Assembly: GCF_037949285.1 (NCBI RefSeq)
Contig: NZ_CP149926.1
Span: 310,001-374,000, forward strand
Reading direction: 5' to 3'
Length of the DNA stretch: 64,000 bases
Origin: Thioclava sp. GXIMD4216
Lineage (GTDB): Bacteria; Pseudomonadota; Alphaproteobacteria; Rhodobacterales; Rhodobacteraceae
Under the pieces are notes generated by a model. It was not told where the DNA came from, did no database searches, and saw only the letters and a program-made list of their open reading frames with translations. The translations under genes and the position numbers were made by a program. Positions 38,880 through 48,626 of the stretch are shown here, piece by piece; within the stretch, counting starts at the first letter, position 1, and every line of letters starts with the position of its first letter.

Positions 38880-39830
38880 TCAGGGCCCGACCTCGGCAAG
38901 GTTCGGCAGATCCATCACCACCGCCCCGCCAAGCTGGTCACATTCGGGCATCATCAAGGTCACCGGCATCATCGGGTGCAGCTTGCTTTGATCGGACCAT
39001 GCGATATTGCCCTCCAGATCCTGATCACAGCTCTCTTTGGTCAGGGCCGCATCAATGGCCAGCCTGGCCTTGGCCAAATCCAGACGGGTCGAATAGACCT
39101 CGGCCTGCTGACCGTCTTCCACGCTGGAAAACCGCGTAAGGTAACCCTCCGGTGTGCCATCTGTCGCCGTGTCGCGGGCGCTCAGATGCAATGCGACAGG
39201 GCGCGTCCATGACAGAACGACACGGTTCCATTGGGCCGCGTCTGGCTGGTTGATCCCTTCCGAGACCACGCCCCCCGCGCTGGCCACCGTCAGGCGCGTA
39301 TTGGCAATCATCGCCGGCACGAGCCCCCCCCATTTGCCCTGCGCATCAAGCTGCACGTCGAATTGCAGACCGGGCTGGGTCAGGGTCGCAATGGCACCGG
39401 CATGACAGGCATCGGTATAGGCCACCGAAATCATGCCGTTTTCAGCTTTCTCCAGATGCAGAACCGGCTCGCCGCAAGCGCTGGCCTCCGCCAGTTCCAG
39501 CGCGGGGCCCTGCGGCGGGGCCACCTGCCGAGCGGGGGCAGGTTCTGTCGTGAAGCTCGCGGTATAAAGGCGATCCTGCGGTAGGGTGGGCACCGGCAGA
39601 TCAGCCCCCAATGCCCGCGCGGGAGCCGCCCCCAAAGACTGTGCGGCACCAAGCGCACTGACCAGACGGGTCTCGCTGACAGGGCGCGCGATATGCGGAA
39701 TGGCCGCATCGGCAGGCGACACGCCAAATTGGGCGAAAATCGTATCGGCATGCTGCATGAACTGGCTGCAGGCCACGGCGGTGACACCCGTGGCCAAAAT
39801 CAAAGAGATTTCCCGCATTTTCTGTTTCAT
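38880..39830 (-). CDS. conserved exported protein of unknown function beside secA
   Basis: The 316-residue product begins MKQKMREISLILATGVTAVA, a signal peptide or anchor; the following CSQ is not a canonical lipobox. The middle contains ASACGEPVLHLEKAENG, AYTDACHAGAIATLTQPGLQ and VLSWTRPVALHLSA, suggesting beta-rich domains with paired cysteines in the periplasm. In Rhodobacterales such a protein is commonly found near secA and is sometimes labelled translocase, without functional support that I know of. An internal start at MREISL is possible. Its stop abuts radC. Confidence 0.75.
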   Translation of the reverse strand: MKQKMREISLILATGVTAVACSQFMQHADTIFAQFGVSPADAAIPHIARPVSETRLVSALGAAQSLGAAPARALGADLPVPTLPQDRLYTASFTTEPAPARQVAPPQGPALELAEASACGEPVLHLEKAENGMISVAYTDACHAGAIATLTQPGLQFDVQLDAQGKWGGLVPAMIANTRLTVASAGGVVSEGINQPDAAQWNRVVLSWTRPVALHLSARDTATDGTPEGYLTRFSSVEDGQQAEVYSTRLDLAKARLAIDAALTKESCDQDLEGNIAWSDQSKLHPMMPVTLMMPECDQLGGAVVMDLPNLAEVGP

Positions 39831-39976
39831 GCTGCTCTGCACCCTACGGCGTCGCGTTTGTCGTTGCTTAACAACATATAACCGAAATGCGGGGCCTGAA
39901 AGGCACAGATGTGGCAAGACCATGCCCCAAAAGACCAGAAGGCGGCAAATATGCCACCCCATCAGGACAGCCACCA

Positions 39977-40480
39977 TCAGGGAGATCCGCGAACCACCCG
40001 AAAGGCCATTGTCTGGCGTAACCCCGCCCAGCCCGCCGTTTGGGGAAGATCAGGCAGAGAGACCGCAAGCCGCACGTCCACCGCCTGCTGTCCTGTCGCC
40101 TTCAGAAACAGGGCGATCCCGTCTGCATCAAGCGGGTAGCTAAAGCGACATTGTTGCGAAGGCAGCAGCGTCAGGGCCGGATAGCTATCCGCTGGCGGCG
40201 GCCCATTGAGCATCCAGTCGTCCGCCGGATCCTCCGAGGGAGAATATACTATATCCAGGCCATATTGCGCGATCATCGGGCACGGAAAGCGCACGCCTCT
40301 GTCCCCCGTATTTTCAAAGACGACATCGATGGATTTCCGCGACACATCCGCCAGCCGGTTCGGGCGGGTCGGGGAAACGCCCTCGATCCGGACCTCCATC
40401 CGTATAGCCTGCGCAGCGGCAGCGGAGGCCATCGGAAGACAGACGGCAAGCAGCCATGATGCAAGGCAGAAGCGTCGCAA
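39977..40480 (-). CDS. small exported protein of unknown function
   Basis: The 167-residue protein, read from a TTG at 40478-40480 with GGAG 6 bases upstream, has a signal peptide (LRRFCLASWLLAVCLPMASA, then AAAQA). The mature part looks like a beta sandwich (MEVRIEGVSPTRPNRL, SIDVVFENTGDRGVRFPCPM, LPSQQCRFSYPLDADG) with two cysteines. No family was recognised. The frame extends to a GTG at 40573 but that crosses the secA terminator hairpin, so the TTG start is preferred. It lies downstream of secA on the same strand. Confidence 0.6.
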   Translation of the reverse strand: MRRFCLASWLLAVCLPMASAAAAQAIRMEVRIEGVSPTRPNRLADVSRKSIDVVFENTGDRGVRFPCPMIAQYGLDIVYSPSEDPADDWMLNGPPPADSYPALTLLPSQQCRFSYPLDADGIALFLKATGQQAVDVRLAVSLPDLPQTAGWAGLRQTMAFRVVRGSP

Positions 40481-40543
40481 ATCGTGCTCCAGACAAGGCC
40501 GTATGTGCCGAGATGGGCCGCAATTCGGCGCGACCCCGAATGC

Positions 40544-40567
40544 AAAAGGGGCACCTTCCGGTGCCCC
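40544..40567 (-). terminator. intrinsic terminator of secA
   Basis: On the minus strand GGGGCACC, loop GGAA, GGTGCCCC followed by TTTT; 49 bases beyond the secA stop. Confidence 0.9.
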
Positions 40568-40615
40568 ATCCACCGACCGCAGACGATTGTGCGCCTGTGG
40601 CCTGCAAGCAGCGCC

Positions 40616-43330
40616 TTACAGCTTACCGTGGCAATGCTTGAATTTCAGCCCCGACCCACACGGGCAAGGGTCATTCCGGCCCGGTTCGCCCCAAGTGGCA
40701 GGATCGTTCTCGTCAAAACCCGGACGGGTCTCGCCCACGACCTCGATCCGGGGAGGCTCTTCCGGCATGCTGTGTTGCTCCGGCTCGGGCTGCTCCTCGT
40801 TGCGGGCACTATACATCTGCGCCTGCAGGGCCTCGCGCTCGGCCTCGGTGAGCGGGCGGATCTGCGCAAGGCGCTGGGTCACATCCACACGCAACCCGTC
40901 AAGAAGGGCCTCGAACAGCTGGAAGCTTTCGGTTTTATACTCCGAGAGCGGATCGCGCTGCGCATAGCCACGGAAGCCGATCACCGAACGCAGATGCTCC
41001 AGCTTCACCAGATGCTCGCGCCATTTGGTATCGACCGTTTGCAGCAGGATCTGCTTTTCGATCGTGCGCATGACCTCGGGGCCGAAGGCGGCTTCCTTCT
41101 CTGCCATATAGGCGTCGGAGGCCTCCTCGATGCGTTCCAGCATGACCTCCTGATCGACGCCCTCTTCCTGCGACCAGTCCGCCAGCGGCAGGCTGAGGTT
41201 CAGACCCTCTTGGATCGCGGCCGCAAGCCCTTCGATATCCCATTGATCAACATAGGATTTCGGCGGCAGATACTGATCCACCAGATCATCGATCACCTGA
41301 TGGCGCATATCGGCGGCGATCTCGTCTACGTCACGGCTATCCATGATCTCGCGACGCTGGTTGAAGATCGCCTTACGCTGATCGTTCATCACATCGTCGA
41401 ATTTCAGAAGCTGCTTGCGGATGTCGAAGTTACGACCCTCGACCTTGGCCTGCGCGCGCTCCAGAGACTTGTTCACCCACGGGTGGATGATCGCCTCGCC
41501 CTCTTTCATGCCAAGCTTGGACAGAACATTTTCAAGCTTGTCGGACCCGAAGATCCGCATCAGGTCATCTTCCAGCGACAGGAAGAACAGCGAGCGCCCC
41601 GGATCCCCCTGACGGCCCGAACGACCGCGCAGCTGGTTGTCGATACGACGCGATTCATGGCGCTCGGTCGCCAGAACGAACAGCCCGCCCGCCTCCAGAA
41701 CCTTCTGCTTTTCTTCGGCGGTGGCCGCTTCGATACGGGCGCGCACCTCTTCGGGATCCGCCTCCGGATCGCGTGCCAGCTCTTCCTGCACGCGCATTTC
41801 CACATTGCCGCCCAGCTGGATGTCGGTCCCGCGACCGGCCATGTTGGTGGCAATGGTCACAGCCCCCAGACGACCGGCATCCCCCACGATCTGGGCTTCC
41901 TGCTCGTGCTGGCGGGCATTGAGGACGTTATGCGTGATACCGGCCTGCGTCAGCAGATGTGACAGCATCTCGGATTTCTCGATCGAGGTGGTGCCGACAA
42001 GAATGGGCTGCCCCTTCTCATGCGCCTCGCGGATGGCCTCGATCACGGCCTGATATTTTTCCATCGCGGTGCGATAGACGCGGTCGTGCTCGTCGATCCG
42101 CTGCACGGGGCGGTTGGTCGGCACTTCGACCACGCCCAGCTTGTAGATTTCGGCAAATTCCTCGGCCTCGGTCGAGGCGGTGCCGGTCATGCCGGCCAGC
42201 TTCTCGTAGAGGCGGAAATAGTTCTGGAAGGTCACCGAGGCCAGCGTGACGTTTTCGGGCTGCACCTGCACCCCCTCTTTCGCCTCGATCGCCTGATGCA
42301 GGCCGTCGGACAGACGGCGGCCCTTCATGGCGCGGCCGGTATGTTCGTCGATCAGCACGATCTCGCCATTGGCCACGACGTAATTATCGTCTTTGTTGAA
42401 CAGCTTATGCGCACGCAGAGCCTGCGTGACATGGTGCACCAGCGTGGTCGATTCCGGATCGTAAAGCGACTGGCCCTCGGGCAGGATGCCCTCGGCCTGA
42501 AGGCGCTGCTCCAGATATTCGTTGCCCTCTTCGGTGAAGGTCGCATTCCGCGCCTTCTCGTCGATGGTGTAATGCTCTTCGGTCAGCTCGGGGATATACT
42601 TGTTGAGCGTATTATACAGCTCGGTACGATCCTCGGCAGGGCCGGAGATGATCAGCGGCGTGCGGGCCTCGTCGATCAGGATCGAATCGACCTCGTCGAC
42701 AATCGCGAAGAAATGCCCGCGCTGCGCCATTTCCTCGACCGAGCCCTTCATATTGTCGCGCAGATAGTCGAACCCAAGCTCGTTATTGGTCGCATAGGTG
42801 ATATCTGCCTGATAGGCCGCCTTTTTCTCGGCATCGGGCTGGAAGGGCACAACAACGCCGGTGCTCAGCCCGAGCGCGCCATAGACTTTCGACATCCACT
42901 CCGCATCACGGCGGGCGAGATAGTCGTTCACCGTCACCACATGCACGCCCTTACCGGCCAGCGCATTCAGATAGACGGGGAAAGTGGCCATAAGGGTTTT
43001 GCCCTCGCCGGTCTTCATTTCGGCAATCTGCCCCTGATGCAGGAAGATGCCCGCCATCAGCTGCACATCAAAGGCGCGCAGCCCCAGTGCACGGCGTGCC
43101 GCCTCGCGGCAATTCGCAAAGGCTTCGGGCAGAAGATCATCAAGGCTTTCGCCCTGCTCTTGCACACGCCGTTGGAATTCATGTGTTTTTTCGATCAGAC
43201 CCTGATCTGTCAGGGCCGCAAACTCTTCCTCGAGCGCGTTGATCTTCGCCACCAGAGGACGAACAGATTTTACCTTGCGGTCATTCGGCGTGCCGAAAAC
43301 CTTTTTCGCGAGTGTTCCGAGGCCGAGCAT
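40616..43330 (-). CDS. secA: preprotein translocase ATPase SecA
   Basis: SecA drives unfolded preproteins through SecYEG with ATP. The 904-residue protein starts [20 protein letters not shown]. Walker A is [11 protein letters not shown], the DEAD-like box is [14 protein letters not shown], motif [11 protein letters not shown] and the helicase arginines follow, and the C-terminal zinc-binding SEC-C tail [14 protein letters not shown] is intact, so SecB and lipid contacts should be normal. The ATG at 43328-43330 is preferred because it fits the conserved N-terminus. The gene is divergent from the parvulin gene across about 180 bases. Confidence 0.98.
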   Translation of the reverse strand: MLGLGTLAKKVFGTPNDRKVKSVRPLVAKINALEEEFAALTDQGLIEKTHEFQRRVQEQGESLDDLLPEAFANCREAARRALGLRAFDVQLMAGIFLHQGQIAEMKTGEGKTLMATFPVYLNALAGKGVHVVTVNDYLARRDAEWMSKVYGALGLSTGVVVPFQPDAEKKAAYQADITYATNNELGFDYLRDNMKGSVEEMAQRGHFFAIVDEVDSILIDEARTPLIISGPAEDRTELYNTLNKYIPELTEEHYTIDEKARNATFTEEGNEYLEQRLQAEGILPEGQSLYDPESTTLVHHVTQALRAHKLFNKDDNYVVANGEIVLIDEHTGRAMKGRRLSDGLHQAIEAKEGVQVQPENVTLASVTFQNYFRLYEKLAGMTGTASTEAEEFAEIYKLGVVEVPTNRPVQRIDEHDRVYRTAMEKYQAVIEAIREAHEKGQPILVGTTSIEKSEMLSHLLTQAGITHNVLNARQHEQEAQIVGDAGRLGAVTIATNMAGRGTDIQLGGNVEMRVQEELARDPEADPEEVRARIEAATAEEKQKVLEAGGLFVLATERHESRRIDNQLRGRSGRQGDPGRSLFFLSLEDDLMRIFGSDKLENVLSKLGMKEGEAIIHPWVNKSLERAQAKVEGRNFDIRKQLLKFDDVMNDQRKAIFNQRREIMDSRDVDEIAADMRHQVIDDLVDQYLPPKSYVDQWDIEGLAAAIQEGLNLSLPLADWSQEEGVDQEVMLERIEEASDAYMAEKEAAFGPEVMRTIEKQILLQTVDTKWREHLVKLEHLRSVIGFRGYAQRDPLSEYKTESFQLFEALLDGLRVDVTQRLAQIRPLTEAEREALQAQMYSARNEEQPEPEQHSMPEEPPRIEVVGETRPGFDENDPATWGEPGRNDPCPCGSGLKFKHCHGKL

Positions 43331-43511
43331 GACTTCTCCGCAATTGGACTGACCAAATCGTGTGTGGGGCCACCCTTGCCGCGCCATTCGGGCCTGCCTA
43401 AAAAGCATGCGAGAAAGGGCACAAAGGGCCTTTTTGACCCTTGGCGATGTAAGGGTCGACTGTCAGAGTGTCAACGCCGCGAAGGAATGCGGCAGTGAAG
43501 GAGTGGCCAAG

Positions 43512-44423
43512 ATGCCGAAACTGACGAAACTTCTGGGGACCGCAGCCGTGGTTGCGATGATGGCTGCGGGCGCACAGGCGCAAGACAGCACCCCCGCAGC
43601 GCCGGCGGCCGACAAAGCGGCCCCTGCGGCTGCCAAAGACTACCGCAAGGATGTGAATGCCGACACGGTGGTGGCCACCGTAAACGGCAAGGATATCACC
43701 GTAGGCCAGATGCAGATCGTGCGCGACAGCCTGCCGCCGCAATATCTGCAACTTGATGATGCAACGCTGTTCAAGGGCATCCTTGACCAGCTTGTGCAGC
43801 AGACCGCTCTTTCGGAAATCGGCGAAGGCCGCAAGACCAAGCGCGATGACGTTGCCCTTGAAGTGCAGCGCCGTGCCTATCTGGCAGGGTCGATGCTGGA
43901 ATATACGGCAAATCGTGCCGCGTCCGATGATGCGGTCCAGAAAGCCTATGCGGCAAAATATAACGCCGACAATCCGGTGACCGAATATCACGCCGCCCAT
44001 ATCATCGTGCCGACCGAAGAGAAGGCCAAAGAGATCAAGAAAAAGCTGGATGACGACGCGGATTTCGCCGAGCTGGCCAAAGCCAATAGTCAGGATGGCG
44101 CAGCCGAGAATGGCGGCGATCTTGGCTGGTTCTCGCTGGATGCGATGGTGCAGCCCTTTGCCGATGCCGTCGCCAAGATGAAGGATGGCGAGGTTTCCGA
44201 CCCCGTGCAGACCGAATATGGCTGGCATATCATCAAACGCGAAGGCACCCGCATTGCCGATGCGCCGAAAATCGACGATGTCCGGGCCGAGCTGGAAGAC
44301 GATCTGCGTCAGAAAGCGGTTGAGGATCGCGTGAAGGAAACAGTTGACGCCGCAGATGTGAAGCGGATGGACGGCGACATTGATCCTGCTATCCTGAAGA
44401 ACGACACGTTGTTCGGCCAATAA
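43512..44423 (+). CDS. periplasmic parvulin-type peptidyl-prolyl isomerase
   Basis: The 303-residue protein has a signal peptide (MPKLTKLLGTAAVVAMMAAG, cleavage near AQAQ), an Ala/Pro/Lys-rich mature start, an N-terminal helical chaperone part (VGQMQIVRDSLPPQ) and a PpiC rotamase domain (HAAHIIVPTEEKAKE, SQDGAAENGGDLGWFSLDAM, TEYGWHIIKREGTR). It should help fold outer membrane or periplasmic proteins. It lacks the second parvulin repeat of SurA. Location next to secA is logical because it acts on Sec substrates. argJ follows 26 bases downstream. Confidence 0.94.
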   Translation: MPKLTKLLGTAAVVAMMAAGAQAQDSTPAAPAADKAAPAAAKDYRKDVNADTVVATVNGKDITVGQMQIVRDSLPPQYLQLDDATLFKGILDQLVQQTALSEIGEGRKTKRDDVALEVQRRAYLAGSMLEYTANRAASDDAVQKAYAAKYNADNPVTEYHAAHIIVPTEEKAKEIKKKLDDDADFAELAKANSQDGAAENGGDLGWFSLDAMVQPFADAVAKMKDGEVSDPVQTEYGWHIIKREGTRIADAPKIDDVRAELEDDLRQKAVEDRVKETVDAADVKRMDGDIDPAILKNDTLFGQ

Positions 44424-44449
44424 GGCCGAAACATGGAAGGGGATGGCGC

Positions 44450-45814
44450 ATGCCTGGGAAGAAGAAGACCATCAAGCGGTACGCACGCCGCGTCGACAAG
44501 CTTGAAAGCAAGGTCAAGAAACTCAAAGCGAGACTGAAGACCGGCGGGGTCGGAGCCGAGATCGCTCCGGCAAAGTCGGCGATGGTTTCGCCTTTTGCTC
44601 CGGCACGCTTCCCCGACCTGCCTGAAATTGACGGCGTCCGCTTTGCCTCTGCAGCGGCGGGCGTCAAATATGCGGGCCGCACCGATGTGATGCTGGCCGA
44701 GATCTGCCCCGGTGCGGCGCTTGCGGGCGTCTTCACCAAATCCTCGACCCGCGCGGCCTGTGTGCTGGACAATCAGGCCAAGCTGGCGGGCAATCCGGTT
44801 TCGGATCAGGGCGCGGCCATTCTGGTGAACTCGGGCAACGCCAATGCGTTTACCGGCGCCAATGGTCAGGCCTCGGTCGATGCGATCTCGGGCAAAGTGG
44901 CCGAAACGCTGGGGCTTCCGGCCTCGCGCGTGTTCACCTCTTCGACCGGCGTGATCGGCGAGCCGCTGCCGCATGAGCGTATCACCAATGTGCTGGGCGA
45001 ACTGAAGACCAAGCTCAGCCCCGCCTCGATTTCCGATGCCGCCCGCGCCATCATGACCACCGACACCTTCCCCAAAGGCGCCTGCGCGACCGTGGCGGGC
45101 GAAGGCGGCGAGATCAAGATCGCCGGTATCGCCAAGGGCTCGGGGATGATCGCGCCGAATATGGCGACGATGCTGGTCTATATCTTCACCGATGCCACCA
45201 TCGCACCCGACCTGCTGCAAAAGCTGCTGTCGTGGCAGGTAGATGATACGTTCAACGCAATCACCGTTGATAGCGACACCTCGACCTCGGATGCGCTGAT
45301 CCTTGCGGCCACCGGCAAATCGCCTGCAGCTCCGCTGATCGAGGGCAGCGACGCCGCGATTGCCTTTGAAAAGGCCCTGCGTGCCGTGATGACCGATCTG
45401 GCCAAGCAGGTCGTGATGGATGGCGAAGGTGCCACGAAATTTGTCGAAGTGCAGGTAACGGGCGCACAGACAACGGCCGATGCCCATACCATCGCCATGT
45501 CCATCGCCAATTCGCCGCTGGTGAAAACCGCGATTGCGGGCGAGGATGCAAATTGGGGCCGCGTCGTGGCCGCTGTGGGCAAATCCGGCGCCTATGCCGA
45601 ACGCGACCTGCTGACGATCCGGTTTGGCGATATCGTGGTGGCCGAAAAGGGTTGGCGCAATCCCGATTATTCGGAAGAGGCGACCTCGGCCTATATGAAA
45701 CAGGCCGAGCTGGTGATCGGGGTGGATCTGGGTTTGGGCGAGGCGTCAAAAACCGTCTGGACCTGTGATCTGACCCATCGCTATATCGACATCAACGCGG
45801 ATTACCGCTCGTGA
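44450..45814 (+). CDS. argJ: glutamate N-acetyltransferase / amino-acid acetyltransferase
   Basis: ArgJ moves acetyl from acetylornithine to glutamate in the cyclic arginine pathway, and may also use acetyl-CoA. The protein cleaves itself at MAT-ML, here APNMATML with Thr240 as nucleophile. NSGNANAFTG and TSSTGVIGEPL form the active site. The 454 residues exceed the usual 400-410 because of a basic 44-residue N-terminal extension (KKKTIKRYARRVDKLESKVK, then KKLKARLK). The upstream ATG has AAGGGGA; the internal ATG at 44582 (MVSPFAPARF) has no ribosome site, so the longer form is favoured. The mutT start overlaps its stop. Confidence 0.95.
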   Translation: MPGKKKTIKRYARRVDKLESKVKKLKARLKTGGVGAEIAPAKSAMVSPFAPARFPDLPEIDGVRFASAAAGVKYAGRTDVMLAEICPGAALAGVFTKSSTRAACVLDNQAKLAGNPVSDQGAAILVNSGNANAFTGANGQASVDAISGKVAETLGLPASRVFTSSTGVIGEPLPHERITNVLGELKTKLSPASISDAARAIMTTDTFPKGACATVAGEGGEIKIAGIAKGSGMIAPNMATMLVYIFTDATIAPDLLQKLLSWQVDDTFNAITVDSDTSTSDALILAATGKSPAAPLIEGSDAAIAFEKALRAVMTDLAKQVVMDGEGATKFVEVQVTGAQTTADAHTIAMSIANSPLVKTAIAGEDANWGRVVAAVGKSGAYAERDLLTIRFGDIVVAEKGWRNPDYSEEATSAYMKQAELVIGVDLGLGEASKTVWTCDLTHRYIDINADYRS

Positions 45815-46215
45815 CCAAGAAGATCGTTCTTGTCTCGGCGGTTGCCCTGATCGACCCCGACGGGCGCGTGCTTCTGGCGCAGCGCCCCGAGGGCAAATCG
45901 ATGGCGGGGCTATGGGAGTTTCCGGGCGGCAAGGTCGAAGCGGGCGAGACCCCCGAGGCCTGCCTGATCCGCGAGCTGAAGGAAGAGCTGGGGATCGACA
46001 CCTGGGCGAGCTGTCTGGCGCCGCTGACTTTTGCCAGCCACAGCTATGACGATTTCCATCTGTTGATGCCGCTCTTTGCCTGCCGCAAATGGGAGGGCAT
46101 CCCTGCCCCGCGCGAAGGCCAGACGCTGACATGGGCGCGGGCGAAGGAACTTACGGATTATCCGATGCCGCCCGCCGATATCCCGCTGATACCCATGTTG
46201 CGGGACTGGCTTTAG
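45811..46215 (+). CDS. mutT: 8-oxo-dGTP diphosphatase (NUDIX)
   Basis: MutT cleans the nucleotide pool of 8-oxo-dGTP. The 134-residue protein has a full NUDIX box GGKVEAGETPEACLIRELKE followed by ELGI (Gx5Ex7REUxEExGU). It begins VTKKIVLVSAVALIDPDGR with a GTG start that overlaps the argJ stop (GTGA at 45811-45814), so it is translationally coupled to argJ. Its terminator lies about 28 bases downstream. mutY in the same window acts on the same lesion. Confidence 0.94.
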   Translation: MTKKIVLVSAVALIDPDGRVLLAQRPEGKSMAGLWEFPGGKVEAGETPEACLIRELKEELGIDTWASCLAPLTFASHSYDDFHLLMPLFACRKWEGIPAPREGQTLTWARAKELTDYPMPPADIPLIPMLRDWL

Positions 46216-46242
46216 GTTGAAAAAACTTCTTGATTCGTGTTT

Positions 46243-46267
46243 AGGGCGCCCTATCTGGGCGCCTTTT
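46243..46267 (+). terminator. terminator of argJ-mutT
   Basis: GGCGCC, loop CTATCTG, GGCGCC flanked by an A/T and a G/T pair and followed by TTTT. The remainder to 46438 is unusually AT-rich and probably holds the promoter of the 42-residue protein; I could not fix one pair of hexamers. Confidence 0.8.
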
Positions 46268-46449
46268 ACATTCAATGACGGCAATATAGGCAGTTTTTCT
46301 GCCGGACTGTCGACAAAATTTCAAAACTGCCTCCATTTAAGAAATAATTCACCCTACCTCGCCTTTTTTCTTTGCAATTTTATGACAATCCTGTTTTATA
46401 AAGATATCGGATTAATCAGGATCCGGATCATCTTCTAAGGGAGGTCCTT

Positions 46450-46578
46450 ATGCTTCGTACTATCACCGTTGGCAGCTCGGTTTCGATCCAAGGCATCTAC
46501 CAAGGCAAACTGGCAGACGGCAAAATCACCGTCCGCGTTGGCGAAGAGCTTTACACCGGTCGTCCGGTTACCCGCTGA
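46450..46578 (+). CDS. conserved-looking 42-residue small protein
   Basis: An ATG with an excellent ribosome site (AGGGAGGT at 46438-46445) opens a 43-codon frame. The protein begins MLRTITVGSSVSIQGIYQGK and ends VRVGEELYTGRPVTR. Alternating hydrophobic and polar residues, two or more short strands joined by LADGKIT, suggest a single small beta-sheet fold. There is no signal peptide or membrane helix. It stands alone: a terminator before it, a UUCG-capped terminator after it, and an AT-rich leader, all signs of an independently and strongly expressed gene. I recall similar short proteins in Rhodobacterales but no known role. It is too short for routine gene calling. Confidence 0.8.
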   Translation: MLRTITVGSSVSIQGIYQGKLADGKITVRVGEELYTGRPVTR

Positions 46579-46649
46579 ACTCTCGGGCGTCCCACGGCGC
46601 GCAGGGGAGGGCGTGCCGGAAGGTTGATGCCTGATACCATCAGCAGGTA

Positions 46650-46681
46650 AAAGAAAGAGGCCCTTCGGGGCCTCTTTCTTT
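46650..46681 (+). terminator. UUCG-capped terminator of the 42-residue protein gene
   Basis: AAAGAAAGAGGCCC, loop TTCG, GGGCCTCTTTCTTT: a 14-bp perfect stem with a C(UUCG)G cap and T-rich 3' arm. Confidence 0.93.
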
Positions 46682-46684
46682 ATG

Positions 46685-46720
46685 CCCCCGCTCGGGGCTC
46701 GCTCGGGGCCCGAGCGGGGG
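46685..46720. repeat. GC-rich 12-bp perfect palindrome
   Basis: CCCCCGCTCGGG (46685-46696) and CCCGAGCGGGGG (46709-46720) pair perfectly around a 12-base loop that itself repeats GCTCGGGG. It lies between two genes' 3' ends, just after a complete terminator. It resembles a REP-type element, but only one copy is visible in the window. Confidence 0.75.
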
Positions 46721-46765
46721 GGGATGTCCCGACTCTGGGCGCGGTGACCTGCGGCACGAAAGGGA

Positions 46766-48544
46766 TTACTCCCCTTCGGTAAACTGCAACCGTGCCAGCT
46801 CCGCATAAAGCCCGCCCTCGGCCACAAGGCTTTCGTGAGTGCCCTGTGCCACGATCCGGCCCTGATCGAAAACCACGATACGGTCGGCTTTTTTCACGGT
46901 CGCCAGACGGTGCGCGATGATGATGGTGGTGCGATCCTGTGCCAGTTGCTCGACCGCCGCCTGCACCGCCCGCTCCGAAGCGGCATCCAGTGCCGATGTC
47001 GCCTCGTCCAGAAGCAGGATCGGTGCATCCCGCAGCATGGCGCGCGCAATCGCTACGCGCTGCTTCTGCCCGCCCGACAACATCACGCCACGCTCGCCGA
47101 CATAGGTCTCAAGCCCGTCCGGTAGCGCCTGCAGGAAGTCCAGCGCATGGGCGGCACGGGCCGCAGCCTCGACCTCGGCATCGCTGGCCTCGGGACGGCC
47201 AAAACGGATATTCTCGCGCGCAGAGGCCGCAAAAATCACCGGATCTTGCGGGACAAGCGCGATGGACTGACGGAAATCGGCCCGTGCCATCTGCCGTAGA
47301 TCCACCCCGTCAATCGACACAGCCCCCGTTTCAGGGTCCCAGAACCTCTGGATCAACTGGATGATCGTCGTCTTCCCCGCCCCTGAAGGCCCGACAAGCG
47401 CCACCGTCTCCCCCGCTGCGATCTCCAGCGTCACATGATCCAGCGCCGAAGTGTCAGGACGCGAGGGATAGTGGAAACTGACATCGGCAAAGCTGATCGC
47501 CCCCTTGGCCGGACGCGGCAAGGCCATCGGCGTCTCGGGGTCCTCCAGATTGTCCTTGGTCTGCAAAAGCTCGATCAGGCGCTCTGTCGCCCCTGCCGCA
47601 CGCTGCAACTCGCCCCAGATTTCCGAAAGCGCCCCGACCGAGCCTGCGACCATCACCGCATAGATGACGAACTGCACCAGCTCACCGACCGACATGATAT
47701 CGTTGCGCACATCGCGCGCGCCCACCCACAAAACGCCGACCACACCGGAAAAGATCAGGAAGATCACGATTACGGTCATCATGGCGCGTGTGCGGATCCG
47801 GCGGTTGGCGGCGCTATAACTTTTTTCGGTCACATCGCGAAACCTGTCGCGGGTGCGGGCTTCATGGGTAAAGGCCTGAATGGTCTGCGCCGAAAGCAGC
47901 GCCTCGGAGGCCGACCCCGAAGAGCTTGCGATCCAGTCCTGATTTTCACGCGACAACCCGCGCAACCGCCGCCCCAAGACAATAATCGGCACGATCACCG
48001 CCGGAACGATCAGCAGCACCAGTCCCGTCAGCTTGGCGGAGGTCACCAGAAGCATGACCATCCCCCCAACGAAAATCAGGAAATTCCGCAGCGCCACCGA
48101 AACCGAAGAACCGATCACAGAGAGAATCAGCGTCGTATCGGTGGTGATGCGCGAAATGATCTCGCCGGTCAGGATTTTCTCGAAAAAGGCGGGCGACATG
48201 GCGATGACACGGTCGAACACCGCCATACGGATATCGGCCACAACCCGCTCGCCAAAGCGGGTCACCAAATAGTAACGCGCGCCCGTCCCGATCGCCAGAA
48301 GCGCGGTAATCACCAGTGCCGCACCGAAATATTCGTCCAGCAGGGCCGCGCCGCTGTTGAACCCGTCAACCACACGGCGCACCGCAATCGGCAGCACCAG
48401 CGATACCGAGGCTGTCAGCACCAAAGCCAGAAGAGCCGAAACAGCCAGGCCGCGATAGGGCCGCAAGAAGGGCCAGAGGCCTCGCAATGCGCCAACCCGT
48501 TTCGTTGTCGGGCGATCTTCCGTCGTGGTCTTTGATCTACGCAC
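46766..48544 (-). CDS. MsbA-like ABC exporter (fused permease/ATPase)
   Basis: The 592-residue half-transporter has six membrane helices in residues about 20-310 and an ATPase domain with Walker A GPSGAGKTT, signature LSGGQKQR, Walker B ILLLDEATSALD and H-loop IIAHRL. It should work as a homodimer exporting a lipid or drug-like substrate; MsbA-type proteins flip lipid A core, but the substrate here cannot be read. The start is GTG at 48542-48544 (VRRSKTTTED) with AGGAGG about 9 bases upstream; the longer frame lacks a ribosome site. It is convergent with the 42-residue protein gene. Confidence 0.9.
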   Translation of the reverse strand: MRRSKTTTEDRPTTKRVGALRGLWPFLRPYRGLAVSALLALVLTASVSLVLPIAVRRVVDGFNSGAALLDEYFGAALVITALLAIGTGARYYLVTRFGERVVADIRMAVFDRVIAMSPAFFEKILTGEIISRITTDTTLILSVIGSSVSVALRNFLIFVGGMVMLLVTSAKLTGLVLLIVPAVIVPIIVLGRRLRGLSRENQDWIASSSGSASEALLSAQTIQAFTHEARTRDRFRDVTEKSYSAANRRIRTRAMMTVIVIFLIFSGVVGVLWVGARDVRNDIMSVGELVQFVIYAVMVAGSVGALSEIWGELQRAAGATERLIELLQTKDNLEDPETPMALPRPAKGAISFADVSFHYPSRPDTSALDHVTLEIAAGETVALVGPSGAGKTTIIQLIQRFWDPETGAVSIDGVDLRQMARADFRQSIALVPQDPVIFAASARENIRFGRPEASDAEVEAAARAAHALDFLQALPDGLETYVGERGVMLSGGQKQRVAIARAMLRDAPILLLDEATSALDAASERAVQAAVEQLAQDRTTIIIAHRLATVKKADRIVVFDQGRIVAQGTHESLVAEGGLYAELARLQFTEGE

Positions 48545-48626
48545 TATAAGGCCTCCTGTTTTCTGCGGTTTAGGCAGCCAAATCCTCTCGGGCAAGGCTC
48601 GAATGGCCTTTAACGACTAAGGTTTC

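Noticed and set aside
40481..40573. N-terminal extension of the small exported protein to GTG 40573
   Set aside because: It would cross the secA terminator hairpin and place extra residues before an obvious signal peptide; the TTG at 40480 has a good ribosome site.
46681..46745. The GC palindrome as terminator of the MsbA-like gene
   Set aside because: On the minus strand it is not followed by a T tract; it is listed as a repeat instead.
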